A stretch of 64,000 nt of DNA, taken from contig NZ_CP058910.1 in assembly GCF_013415885.1 (NCBI RefSeq), positions 1,178,001 to 1,242,000 on the forward strand, given 5' to 3'. Shown piece after piece: positions 18,484-27,370 of the stretch (positions within the stretch are counted from its first letter, which is position 1; each line of letters starts with the position of its first letter). The notes beneath the pieces are model-generated. The model was not told the origin of the DNA, made no database searches, and saw nothing but the letters and a program-made list of their open reading frames with translations. Both the position numbers and the translations under genes were made by a program. This stretch comes from Halosimplex rubrum. GTDB taxonomy: Archaea; Halobacteriota; Halobacteria; Halobacteriales; Haloarculaceae.

Positions 18484-19041
18484 CACGTCAAACGGTTCGG
18501 CCCTCCTAGAGCGATACGACGTGCCGGCCAAGACGTTCATCCAGACAAAGATCCTACGTTCACATCGAGAAACTGTCGAGCGACGATAATTCCCGCCCCC
18601 GAATCAGCGGAACCTGGTGACGAAATTGAGTTTATTGTTAGGGCACAAGGCGCTCATGAGTACCCGACCACCTCGGAATCAGTCCTCTGGCCCGTCAATA
18701 TAATAACTCTATCAGTCAGCGCTGCCAACGAGACTATCGCCGTTGGTGGCCAAATAGGATTTAAAATCGACGCTACGCTCGCGACAAGAGTTGTGCTTGA
18801 TGGCCTGTGGGCAGACTGGGAAGTGGTGGACTATAATGGGAACTCCCCCAGCAAGCCAGTGGCAATTGACGACCGAAAAACCGTGCTCCACTACGATGAG
18901 AATGAAGGATCCGTTTCCCCGTGGTTTTCGATTCGGTTCCCTGATCAATACCGAGGAGGAGACTACCTTCTAGAAGTCGTTGCCGAGAACTCGCAAGGGT
19001 CGACGGAATCAGAAGTGATCCTCTCCTTTCAGGAGGAGTAA
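18484..19041 (+). pseudogene. Ig-like domain gene remnant, missing its 5' end
   Basis: A continuous frame from 18484 to the stop at 19039-19041 has no usable start codon near its beginning; an ATG at 18793 would cut into the domain. Its text is protein-like: GDEIEFIVRAQGAHEYP near 18619, then LSVSAANETIAVGGQIGFKIDAT followed by LDGLWADWEVVDYNG and GGDYLLEVVAENSQG. The second part lines up with residues about 18-130 of the FG-GAP protein at 25586 (LSISTTVDPGEIPIGG, LEIDKLWTDWQISSIDPDG, GGTYKINAVATDGSQ). It is probably what is left of a related surface-type gene. Confidence 0.6.
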
Positions 19042-19105
19042 GGTCCCCTCTCCTCGTCTGGGCGCTTCAGTCGTAAAGTAGGACCTGCTGACCTATTGAT
19101 CCATG

Positions 19106-19790
19106 GACCACGTAGTGATCGCTCTCTGATGGCCTGTTCAAGATTGTAGATGGCAATGGTGAGTGGTAGTTCACGGAACTCACGGTATCACGTACTCAAC
19201 CCGAGAGTGAGGTCATATCGGCGCCTGATAGCCGAAACGCCGTCTCAGCGATCTAGCGTGCCCATATAGATCGTTGTCCAACCGTACGTTATGAGCGTGA
19301 TTGTAGTGAGCGAACGACCGGTATCTGATGACTGGTCAAACTCCTTCAGAACGGAGTGCGTCTCGTAGCGATTGGTCGTCGTAGCCTTTTCGCCGGCAAG
19401 ACTTTCGATTTCTTCGGTATTGTGGAGCGTCACCTGACGGCCTACGCCTGTATTATGGGACCAGTGTGCCAAATAGTGTACGTTGAGGACGACACACGAG
19501 CTTGTATCGACGAGGGCCGTCGTTTTTAGCGTCCTGATGTGGCGATCTGGAGTTTCTGTAGTGGCTAGATCCACTTGGCGGTTGAAGAACTCACATCCGG
19601 GGTATCGTGCTTTTCGGGACCGCAGATGGCCACAGATCGCTTGAGCAGCCGGCGCTATATTCGGGTGGGACCCCTCTTGAATGACCGCCACAGCGTCAAG
19701 GCGCTGGAAACGCTGTGCGGATCAACTGCAAGACCGCGCAAACTCGACCCATCTCGCTGGCCTAATATGGGAATCTTCAACCATCTCTGA
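19106..19790 (-). pseudogene. IS5-family transposase remnant
   Basis: The reverse strand holds a decayed copy of the family seen at 8955-9600. Blocks in order are TLKTTALVDTSSCVVLNVHY, HWSHNTGVGRQVTLHNTEE, a shifted frame with YDDQSLRDALRSEGV-stop-PVIRYRSF and HAHNVRLDNDLY, and finally YREFRELPLTIAIYNLEQAI near 19160-19110. There are at least two frameshifts and several stops. The family is recognised from the RTLK, DxH, PVIxxRxF and WYREFRE blocks; the subgroup is uncertain. Confidence 0.7.
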
Positions 19791-19933
19791 AGATGGTGGT
19801 TTGTCAGTAGGGCACTTGCGGTCATTCACGTTCTTTGCCAGGTGGTCAGATATTTCGGCATGTCTGATCAGTGGCCCTCCTGCATTCTGTTGATCGGGTC
19901 TTTATTAATACAGGCATACACAATGTCATTAGC

Positions 19934-20890
19934 ATGCGCCTACGTCCGAGACTCATTGCCCTCCTGATTGGGGTGATTCTGGTTATGATCGCGTCGGCCC
20001 CGGTACTTGGGACAAATCACTTCCAGATATCCTCCGAAGATGCAGAATCAGTACCTGAGCGGTCGTTTGAGTTCCAGGATACGACTCACCAGTTGGATTC
20101 GGTTATTCAAGCAAACTCGGGTGACGAGATCACCGTTAGCGTCGGTGGGCCTGATGAAGTTTATCGAGTATACATATACAACAGCGAGGAACAGATTGTT
20201 GATTCAAAACGGGGTGACGGTAACGGGACGTTCACATTTGAACTCACCGACTACGAACCTGGATCGTATTCTGTAACAGTTTATCAAGACGGTGATTACG
20301 AGGCGATTGAGCCACTGATCGTCCAGGGATACGATGTGACCATTGATGCTCCCGAACAGGTAACAGCCGATGATGATATGTCCCTCCAGATCAGTGTTGA
20401 ACAGACTACTGCCGAAAGCACTCCCCACACGGTCAAAGCTATCATAGCAACTGACGAGGACGAAGTCGTCGTGAACGCTACGGACTCAAACCGCGGATAC
20501 ACTGCCGAGGTTCCGGGAGGAACGCTTGACAGCGGCAGTTACACTGTATATGGGCTTGTCCAGGGCGACAACCAAGCCTTCGGCCGGAATGAGGGGCTCG
20601 GAATGAGTGACCGGGTTTCACTTTCAGTACAGGACGTGACCGATACGCCGACTGTCGATAGCACGGAGGAGACAGAGACTTCAGAGTCGATGTCGACCCC
20701 AAGTCAAACTGTGACGGCTACACAGCCAGATACGGAGGCAACCGATACACCGACCGATAGTGGGGAGGGAGCGATTACGCCAAACGAGGAACAAACGGAG
20801 ACTACAACCGGCTCTGGCCCCGGATTTACCGGAATCGCTGCCGCAATTGGGTTTGTTGTTGCGGTTGCACTACTCGTCCGTCGACCCTGA
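19934..20890 (+). CDS. PGF-CTERM anchored surface protein
   Basis: A 318-residue secreted protein from the start MRLRPRLIALLIGVILVM; an upstream Met at 19871 would place 21 extra residues before the signal peptide. After a Sec signal (cleavage near VLGTNH) come two or three beta-sandwich stretches, for example DEITVSVGGPDEVYRVYIYN and YDVTIDAPEQVTADDDM, with several N-x-S/T sequons. A Thr/Glu/Ser-rich stalk spans about residues 225-285. The C-terminus is GPGFTGIAAAIGFVVAVAL followed by VRRP, a PGF-CTERM tripartite signal processed by archaeosortase A in known cases. The gene lies 110 bases before the DUF4350-MoxR operon on the same strand. Confidence 0.88.
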   Translation: MRLRPRLIALLIGVILVMIASAPVLGTNHFQISSEDAESVPERSFEFQDTTHQLDSVIQANSGDEITVSVGGPDEVYRVYIYNSEEQIVDSKRGDGNGTFTFELTDYEPGSYSVTVYQDGDYEAIEPLIVQGYDVTIDAPEQVTADDDMSLQISVEQTTAESTPHTVKAIIATDEDEVVVNATDSNRGYTAEVPGGTLDSGSYTVYGLVQGDNQAFGRNEGLGMSDRVSLSVQDVTDTPTVDSTEETETSESMSTPSQTVTATQPDTEATDTPTDSGEGAITPNEEQTETTTGSGPGFTGIAAAIGFVVAVALLVRRP

Positions 20891-21000
20891 CTCCGCTTGT
20901 TACCTATCCGACTCTTGATTGATCCGACTGGTCTTTTATCGACACCGCTTTGTCACACGACCGGTTTCGTCAGTACAACAGTCAGGTGTTTTGACTTCCA

Positions 21001-21279
21001 ATGAGTCTCCGTCGGCGACAACAGTTTGTGTCGGCCACGCTCGCATGGATGCTCGCAGCCACGCTGGCACTTGTAGTACTCGATGCTTTCTCCGTCGATC
21101 TGTTCATTTCGGTCTCTCTTATCGGATTTTTCGTTGTCACAGAGCTGACTTCCCCACAGGCAGTCTCCCCCACTTGGCGCCGGCGGTTGTACGTGATTAG
21201 CGCACTCGGCCTTGCTCTGTTCGCATATATTGTCGTCAAACGGATACTTGCAATCTTACCACAAGGGGTGATCTCATGA
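21001..21279 (+). CDS. Small membrane protein of the MoxR locus
   Basis: A 92-residue protein with three predicted membrane helices (about 13-30, 33-50 and 63-85) and basic loops (MSLRRRQQF at the start, TWRRRLY in the middle). Its last four bases overlap the start of the DUF4350 gene (ATGA at 21276-21279), which indicates translational coupling. I do not recognise a named family. Proteins of this size in haloarchaeal MoxR/DUF58 loci are usually assigned only DUF numbers. Confidence 0.75.
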   Translation: MSLRRRQQFVSATLAWMLAATLALVVLDAFSVDLFISVSLIGFFVVTELTSPQAVSPTWRRRLYVISALGLALFAYIVVKRILAILPQGVIS

Positions 21280-22355
21280 CGGCACCGTGGGAACGAGTCT
21301 CCTATCCTCGTGTGCTCTTAGTCGTACTGATGTTGGCAGTCAGTATCGCCATCTTGGTCGGTGGCGTGTCCTCAGCGGCTGTTTTCGGCACGTACAACCC
21401 TACTTGGGAAGGGACCTCTGAGCTTCGGACAATAGCTGATGGCCAAGGGGCCGAACCCGTTATTATTCAGAATACGACCAGCTATGACGTGGTAAACGAG
21501 AGCGCTACAGTCGGAGTTATCCTGTCCCCGGAGTCTCAGTATACCCAGAGTGAAGCCACACGCATTGGACAGTTTATCCGCAGTGGAGGTACACTCATCA
21601 TAGCTGAGGACTTCGGAGATGAATCCAATCAACTCCTCTCACGAATTGGTGTTGATGCGCGCGTTGATGGCAGGTTGCTCCGAGATGAGCGATTCCACGA
21701 CGCTTCCCCATCAATGCCTGTCGTGAGCGATACTCAGGAAAGCTCGTATACTGAGGGAGTCACCCAAATGACACTAAACCGTGGGACATCAGTCCGTCCA
21801 AACGGCGCTGACGTACTCGCGTATTCCTCGAATTACTCTTATCTCGATGAGAACCGCAATGGCGAACTCGATGATTCAGAGGTACTAGAACAGCGCGCCG
21901 TTGCAACTGTTGAATCACTCGGTTCTGGGGAAGTGGTTCTCATCAGTGACCCGAGCATCTTTATTAACGCCATGCTGGAGCGGGATGGCAATCGAGCATT
22001 CGCCCGCAACCTGATGGACGCCCATGAGACGGCCTTGTTTGACCTCTCACATACTGCGGGTGTTCCCCCGTTGGTGGCAGTTCGTCTGGCCCTTCAGCAG
22101 TCGATACTGCTTCAGAGCGTCATCGGCGTCTCGCTCGTGGTTGCAATCTCCTACTGGCAAAATCTTCTCACCGCCGGTCGTCGCCTCGCTGACCAGTTTA
22201 GTGGGGGATCCCCGCCTGATCATGAGACTGATACCGAGGTCGTTGAACAGTTTGTAGCCGAGCAGTTCCCTGAGTGGGACCGAGATCGCATCCGTCACGT
22301 AACAAAAGAGATTATGAGCAAACAACAGCAAAAAGGCACAGATGACCGAGATTGA
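21276..22355 (+). CDS. DUF4350 domain-containing membrane protein
   Basis: A 359-residue protein. An N-terminal membrane helix (about residues 12-35) is followed by an extracytoplasmic domain with a Rossmann-like ThuA/glutamine-amidotransferase-like core: VGVILSPESQYTQSEATRIG, RSGGTLIIAEDFGDE and SGEVVLISDPSIFINAML. A second helix lies near 277-297 (SILLQSVIGVSLVVAISYW), and a charged cytoplasmic tail follows. This order is typical of DUF4350 proteins, which go with MoxR ATPases and DUF58 proteins. It overlaps the gene before it by 4 bases and the small frame after it by 14 bases. Confidence 0.87.
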   Translation: MTAPWERVSYPRVLLVVLMLAVSIAILVGGVSSAAVFGTYNPTWEGTSELRTIADGQGAEPVIIQNTTSYDVVNESATVGVILSPESQYTQSEATRIGQFIRSGGTLIIAEDFGDESNQLLSRIGVDARVDGRLLRDERFHDASPSMPVVSDTQESSYTEGVTQMTLNRGTSVRPNGADVLAYSSNYSYLDENRNGELDDSEVLEQRAVATVESLGSGEVVLISDPSIFINAMLERDGNRAFARNLMDAHETALFDLSHTAGVPPLVAVRLALQQSILLQSVIGVSLVVAISYWQNLLTAGRRLADQFSGGSPPDHETDTEVVEQFVAEQFPEWDRDRIRHVTKEIMSKQQQKGTDDRD

Positions 22356-22587
22356 TGAACGATATCGTCTTCCGGGGAGTCGTCGGAGATTGCTTGATTC
22401 CGTGTTGAGGTGGACATTCACGGCCCAGTATAGCCGTGTCCTCTTTCGGTCTTGCATGCCGTACCCATCCCCCAGTCTAATTTCCAGCTACTCGATGACA
22501 GACCGGAAACTGATCGGTTCCAATGACACCGATCGGATTACGCGAACAGTCCGAACATCACGTAATCGCCAGGAGGGACAAGCGTGA
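22342..22587 (+). CDS. Short frame linking DUF4350 and MoxR genes, unknown
   Basis: An 81-residue basic frame overlaps the DUF4350 gene by 14 bases and the MoxR gene by 4 bases (GTGA at 22584-22587). Such overlaps on both sides suggest that it is, or recently was, a translated operon member. The sequence (TEIDERYRLPGSRRRLLDSV at the start, ending in RTSRNRQEGQA) has no domain I know and is rich in Ser and Arg. It may be the scar of a longer gene that lost its middle. It could also be noncoding. Confidence 0.4.
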   Translation: MTEIDERYRLPGSRRRLLDSVLRWTFTAQYSRVLFRSCMPYPSPSLISSYSMTDRKLIGSNDTDRITRTVRTSRNRQEGQA

Positions 22588-23618
22588 CTGATACCGGAAA
22601 TGACCCATCTGGAGATATTTCACCCCCAGAGCCTGAGGGAGACAGCCCTGTAGAGATCCATCGGAAACTCTCCGAGGAGATCGGCAACTTGCTTATCGGG
22701 CTTGACGACCAGATTAGCCTCTTGACAATCTCACTGCTTACTCGGGGACATCTCCTACTTGAAGGTGTCCCGGGTGTCGCAAAAACGTCGTTGGCCAATG
22801 GATTTGCTCGAACAACTGGCCTCGACTACACTCGGATTCAAATGACGCCAGATATTCTTCCAGCGGATATTACCGGCACAAAGGTATATCGCGAGAAAAC
22901 TGGCGAGTTCGAACTTCAGAAGGGTCCTGTATTCGCGAATGTAGTCGTTGCCGACGAAATCAACCGTGCGACACCGAAAACACAGAGCGCGCTATTAGAG
23001 GCCATGGAAGAGCGGACAGTCTCCATCGAGGGTGAGACACTTGATCTTCCGGAACCGTTCATTGTCATCGCGACGCAGAACCCCATCGAGATGGAAGGTA
23101 CGTTCGAGCTCCCCGAGGCTCAACGCGACCGCTTCCAGTTGAAGGTCTCAGTGGGTCTTCCCTCTCGAAAGAACGAACTCGAGATGGTGGACCGCTTCCA
23201 CGAAATGCCCCGTTCTGGTCCGGAAACTATCTCTCAGCAGATCAATACTAAGGACATCCATCACGCTCAGCAGGTCGTCGATAACACCCACATTGATCAG
23301 AGCGTCCGAGAGTATATCGTGGATGTAGTTGAGGCAACGCGTGAACACTCCGCGACTGCCCATGGTGGTTCACCACGGGCGACCCTCGCATTTCTGGAGA
23401 CGACTAAAGCTCGTGCCGCTATCAACGGGCGCGAGTATGTGATCCCCGACGATGTGAAGGCGCTAGCAGAACCGATCCTCGTCCATCGGCTAGTTCTGAA
23501 CACAGAGGCAGAACTTGGGGACGTCGCCCGCCCCGATGTCGTCGCCGACGTACTGGAGTCGGTCATTCCTCCTGGCGGTGGGGGAGAAGACGCTACCAAC
23601 GAATTCACCACAGATTGA
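22584..23618 (+). CDS. MoxR-family AAA+ ATPase
   Basis: A 344-residue ATPase of the MoxR group. The GTG start at 22584 is fixed by the overlap with the frame before it and by homology. Walker A GVPGVAKT is at 61-68, Walker B VVVADEINRATPKTQSALLE near 113-132, sensor 1 IATQNP, and sensor 2 region HGGSPRATLAF near 256-266. The lid domain ends in RPDVVADVLESV. MoxR ATPases act with von Willebrand-type DUF58 proteins in maturing envelope proteins or enzyme complexes. The DUF58 gene that would normally follow is absent here; one is found at 39973-41412 on the other strand. Confidence 0.93.
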   Translation: MTDTGNDPSGDISPPEPEGDSPVEIHRKLSEEIGNLLIGLDDQISLLTISLLTRGHLLLEGVPGVAKTSLANGFARTTGLDYTRIQMTPDILPADITGTKVYREKTGEFELQKGPVFANVVVADEINRATPKTQSALLEAMEERTVSIEGETLDLPEPFIVIATQNPIEMEGTFELPEAQRDRFQLKVSVGLPSRKNELEMVDRFHEMPRSGPETISQQINTKDIHHAQQVVDNTHIDQSVREYIVDVVEATREHSATAHGGSPRATLAFLETTKARAAINGREYVIPDDVKALAEPILVHRLVLNTEAELGDVARPDVVADVLESVIPPGGGGEDATNEFTTD

Positions 23619-23807
23619 TTTCTACCTCCAACAGAGCAGGGGTAATCTTGGCCGTTGAAATATTTGGGTTGGTAGATCCCTGCGAGCAGACCGACTGTTG
23701 CTCCCCTACCATTGAATCGCGTAGTACCATAATAGACAAGAACCGCGGATCGCGGTACATGTGATATTCTGTCCTTCAGAAGAACGTATAGTGAATGCAC
23801 TAGCGCC

Positions 23808-25061
23808 TCAATTGATGTCGATTCGGTGCAAGTTCCCTGCCCACGTACCCACATATGCCGCGTCAGATGCGTCCGTAATCGAGGTAGTCAACTTCCCCTC
23901 TATCGACGTCGACAGAACGGTCGTACCGCGGGCTTTGTCGACTCCGATGAAGTCGCCGCTCTCGTTGGCTACGTACACGTAGTTCGACGACAAGGCCGGC
24001 GTGGCGGTAACGAGTGATCCCGTGAAGGTGTACCAACCAGTGGAGCCAGAACCGGCGTATACACTGTAGAGGGCGTTTCCATGAGGAAGGTAGAGCCGAC
24101 CGTTCTCCGCGGCCGGTGATGCTCCTTCCGGGATGTCGAACGATTCGCGCCAGGCCTGACTACCGTCGTCCACGTTCAATCCTCTAAGTCCGTCACCCGC
24201 GATGACGAGCGTGCCCTCCGTCACCACGGGGTCGCGGTACCCGATCTCGATTTCGAACTCTCGTGACCACCGAAGGTCACCTGTTGCTGCGTCTCGGGCA
24301 ACGACCGTGGCGTCAGTTGTCGCCGCGAATACTGTATCGTCGGCGACAACCGGTCCAATTACCGGATTTCCACCGATTTCGTGGTGCCACTGTTCCGACC
24401 CACTTGCCGCATCAACGGCGTAGAGTTGGCCAGCGTTGGTTCCAAAATAGACCATTTCATTAGCAACTACTGGTGAAGAGTCAATCGCGCTCCCGACCTC
24501 CAGGGACCACGTGCCCTCTCCGGATGCCTCATTAATCGCGTACAGTTTCCCGCCGCCGCTGCCAACGTATACCAACCCATTTGCGACGGTCGGTGATGAG
24601 TCAACGAGTTCGCCGTCTCGGTCATACGTCCAATCGACTAACCCCGTCGTAGCATTCAGCGCACACAACTCGGACTGAAGTCCTGCGAGAAACACCCGAT
24701 CACCGGAGATGGCGACTGACGAGTACTGCAAACGTGCACCGGTGCCATATGACCACCCGGGCGAAGCGGTTACGTCCTCAACATTGACTGTGATCGTGCC
24801 GGTGTCACTGTTACCGTCATCGTTTGTGACTTCGTACTGGAACGTATCAGTACCAGTATACCCGTTGGCCGGGTTGTAGTACACCTCGTCGTCGACGAAT
24901 GTCGCAGCTCCATTGGAGGGTTGGGAGTCGACCGTATATGACAGTTCGGAATCATTAGGATCGGTGGCCGTGATCGTCCGTTTAAGACCTGTTTGCTCGG
25001 GAATACTGAAGGTGTAGTCCGGCGCTGTCGGTGGGTCGTTGACGCCAGATGCGTATCTCAT
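23808..25061 (-). CDS. Beta-propeller protein with an N-terminal cadherin/Ig-like domain; probably part of a frameshifted gene
   Basis: 417 residues. Residues 1-95 are a tandem-95/cadherin-like domain (GVNDPPTAPDYTF, FVDDEVYYNPANGYTGTDTF). Residues about 100-417 are PQQ-type blades (VFLAGLQSELCALNATTGLV, VYVGSGGGKLYAINEASGEG, YFGTNAGQLYAVDAASGSEQ). The start has no signal peptide and begins in the middle of a usual domain linker. The preceding frame at 25058-25351 ends in KAKYI and overlaps this one at ATGA. A 2-base change in the TATATA run at the junction would fuse the two into about 514 residues, so I suspect slippage. If intact as drawn, it is translated by coupling to the upstream frame. 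Confidence 0.75.
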   Translation of the reverse strand: MRYASGVNDPPTAPDYTFSIPEQTGLKRTITATDPNDSELSYTVDSQPSNGAATFVDDEVYYNPANGYTGTDTFQYEVTNDDGNSDTGTITVNVEDVTASPGWSYGTGARLQYSSVAISGDRVFLAGLQSELCALNATTGLVDWTYDRDGELVDSSPTVANGLVYVGSGGGKLYAINEASGEGTWSLEVGSAIDSSPVVANEMVYFGTNAGQLYAVDAASGSEQWHHEIGGNPVIGPVVADDTVFAATTDATVVARDAATGDLRWSREFEIEIGYRDPVVTEGTLVIAGDGLRGLNVDDGSQAWRESFDIPEGASPAAENGRLYLPHGNALYSVYAGSGSTGWYTFTGSLVTATPALSSNYVYVANESGDFIGVDKARGTTVLSTSIEGKLTTSITDASDAAYVGTWAGNLHRIDIN

Positions 25062-25351
25062 ATATACTTGGCTTTCTCTGCCCGCGTGGTTGCCAATAGT
25101 GTTACTCGCAACCCCGCACTCACGAATCCGTTACTCTGAGCTGTTATTTCAGTCAAAAATGTGCCAATCCCCATATTTCTGTATGTGCCGTCCCCGCTTT
25201 GCCAAGACACGTAGATGTCGACATCTTTGGCTGATATCTTCTTGAGCGTCGCGGTTACTGGATCTCCCTTGTGGCCGAGAATTTCAGGAGATTCTGTGCC
25301 GGCTAGTGAATTGGTAGCTCTATTCCGACATTTATCAGACAATGCTGTCAT
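25058..25351 (-). CDS. N-terminal domain frame upstream of the propeller gene
   Basis: 97 residues, beta-rich in appearance (DPVTATLKKISAKDVDIYVSW, IGTFLTEITAQSNGFVSAGL), with no signal peptide. It overlaps the propeller frame by 4 bases. The last strand, TTRAEKAKYI, continues sensibly into RYASGVNDPP of the next frame if 2 bases of the TATATA run are removed. Two readings are possible: a small coupled gene, or the 5' part of one frameshifted gene. I lean to the second. Confidence 0.5.
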   Translation of the reverse strand: MTALSDKCRNRATNSLAGTESPEILGHKGDPVTATLKKISAKDVDIYVSWQSGDGTYRNMGIGTFLTEITAQSNGFVSAGLRVTLLATTRAEKAKYI

Positions 25352-25585
25352 ATTTTAATTATTGACTGGTATATAATCCATCATTCCTATAATTCTACTA
25401 AATAACTTTGCACTCCTCTCACCCATAGGATTCCACACTAACTGGAATTGTATATAATTTGCCTTTATAGAAGTGGTCGTAGTCAGTTTAACACAAATTG
25501 TGGCGGGTGACCTCTGAGACGGGCACTAAGAAATTCGCAGGCACATTTTTATAATTAAATATAGGTGGTGGATGACGATATTGGA

Positions 25586-27181
25586 TTAATTGAATATGTA
25601 TGCTGCGCCAGCATCCTCACCGTTCTGATTTGAGTTGTTACGGGCACCGATAATCGCAGTACTACCGGCGTCTGCTATCGATACTGTATCACCAAAGCTA
25701 TTACCGGAATCACCGGTATCGTCATAGAGTACCGTCTCCTGTTGCCAGTCCCCCTCGGGTTTGGTGAAAACGAAAGCCGAGCCGGACACAGTATTATTGA
25801 CGGGGACGTCACTCTGGGCCCCCACCAGTGCAATGGTGCCATCGTTCGACAACGAGACTGCAGATCCAAACCGATCGTTCGTATCACCATCACCGGACAC
25901 AAATTGTTTCTCCTCTTGCCAACTTCCAGTAACGTTCGAGAAAAGGTAGGCCGCGCCAGGATTGCTCGGACCCTTTCCGTCTGCTCCGACAAGAACGAGA
26001 CTGCCGTCGTCAGACATCGCGACAGAGGTACCGAATTGATCTTCTTGACCTGCATCGCTGGCTTCTAGTTTTGTCTCCTCTTGCCAACTGCCACTCGTAT
26101 TGGAGAATACATACGCCGACCCAGCGTTATTCCCGTCCGAGGAATTGTGTCTTCTGGCTCCAACGACAGCAGTACTACCGTCGTCCGAGATCGCGACGGC
26201 GGAACCGAAGAGATCACCCTGTTCACTATCCGAGGCAGCGAGTTGATCTTCGGCACCCCAACTTCCATTTGTACGAGAAAACACGTATGCTGCACCAGCG
26301 GCGGTATCCTTTCGTCTAGCCCCGACGATCGCAGTGGTACCGTCTCCCGTGAGAGCGACCGAATTACCCAACTCTTCCTCCTCTTCGTCGCCGGTTATGA
26401 AGAGATTGTCCTGCTGTTGCCAACTCCCGTTCGATCGTATAAATACGTACGTAGAGCCACTATAAAGACCATCTGACCCCGGGTAGCCAGTGGCCCCTAC
26501 AAGAGCGGTACTACCGTCCTCGGATATTGCAACTGATCCGCCAAAGAGATGGCCCGCATCCCCGTCATCAGCTAGGATCTTTTGTTCTTCTTGCCAACTG
26601 CCGCTCGAACGTGAAAAGAGGTAGGCTGCACCAGTATCTACCCCGTCCGAATCTGTGTCATAAATTGATCCGACGATGGCGGTACTGCCGTCGCCAGATA
26701 TTGCGACGGAAGAACCAAACTCTTCATAATCGTCGCCGTTGCTGGCAATAAGTTTCGTCTGCTGGTTGATTGGAGGAGAAGTCCCGGTCACCGTCAGCTC
26801 CCCTGATGCTTCCAGAGTTTGGCTACCGTCTGTCGCAACGGCATTGATTTTGTAGGTTCCTCCAATATAATATGGAGGGAGGTCGACTGTGATTGATGGT
26901 TTACTCACGCCCTGCGTGCTTTGCCACTCAAATTTGATCGACCCAGTATCGGACGTTTCTCCCGCTGAGGTACTAGTTGTCCCTCCATCTGGATCGATCG
27001 AACTGATTTGCCAGTCTGTCCAGAGCTTGTCTATCTCGAGACTCGTATGACCACTGGCATCGATCGTTACTGTTGTAGATCCACCGATAGGGATTTCACC
27101 GGGATCGACCGTTGTAGAAATAGACAGAGTCTCTTGAGGTGACTGTGCCTCTGATGCGTCCGTCTGGATATCGTCTCGCAT
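25586..27181 (-). CDS. Seven-bladed FG-GAP beta-propeller protein with an N-terminal Ig-like domain
   Basis: 531 residues. Residues about 18-135 form an Ig-like domain (TLSISTTVDPGEIPIGGSTT, LEIDKLWTDWQI). From about 140 onward there are seven repeats of about 55 residues. Each contains FGSSVAISGDGSTAIVGS or a close variant, then AAYLFSRSSGSWQEE or a variant. Repeats 1-6 are nearly regular; the seventh ends the protein at AGAAYIFN. This is an integrin-like FG-GAP propeller, usually extracellular and adhesive. No signal peptide is visible at MRDDIQTDAS. A TATA-like CAATTATTT element lies about 30-37 bases upstream on the reverse strand. The Ig-like part has a broken relative at 18484. Confidence 0.88.
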   Translation of the reverse strand: MRDDIQTDASEAQSPQETLSISTTVDPGEIPIGGSTTVTIDASGHTSLEIDKLWTDWQISSIDPDGGTTSTSAGETSDTGSIKFEWQSTQGVSKPSITVDLPPYYIGGTYKINAVATDGSQTLEASGELTVTGTSPPINQQTKLIASNGDDYEEFGSSVAISGDGSTAIVGSIYDTDSDGVDTGAAYLFSRSSGSWQEEQKILADDGDAGHLFGGSVAISEDGSTALVGATGYPGSDGLYSGSTYVFIRSNGSWQQQDNLFITGDEEEEELGNSVALTGDGTTAIVGARRKDTAAGAAYVFSRTNGSWGAEDQLAASDSEQGDLFGSAVAISDDGSTAVVGARRHNSSDGNNAGSAYVFSNTSGSWQEETKLEASDAGQEDQFGTSVAMSDDGSLVLVGADGKGPSNPGAAYLFSNVTGSWQEEKQFVSGDGDTNDRFGSAVSLSNDGTIALVGAQSDVPVNNTVSGSAFVFTKPEGDWQQETVLYDDTGDSGNSFGDTVSIADAGSTAIIGARNNSNQNGEDAGAAYIFN

Positions 27182-27370
27182 GTTAGATGTTCAATATGCA
27201 ATTGGGTGGTAAATAATTGTAACGACAAATATACTATATTTGGGGGTTTGGATCTCCGTATCATAACAGAGCTACATCAAAACCTACGCATCGAGCGGTA
27301 TCCTACGGAACAAATGATTAGGGGATCTAATATGCTAGTTTTGAGATGAGGTCATAGGGCCCTAAAATCG

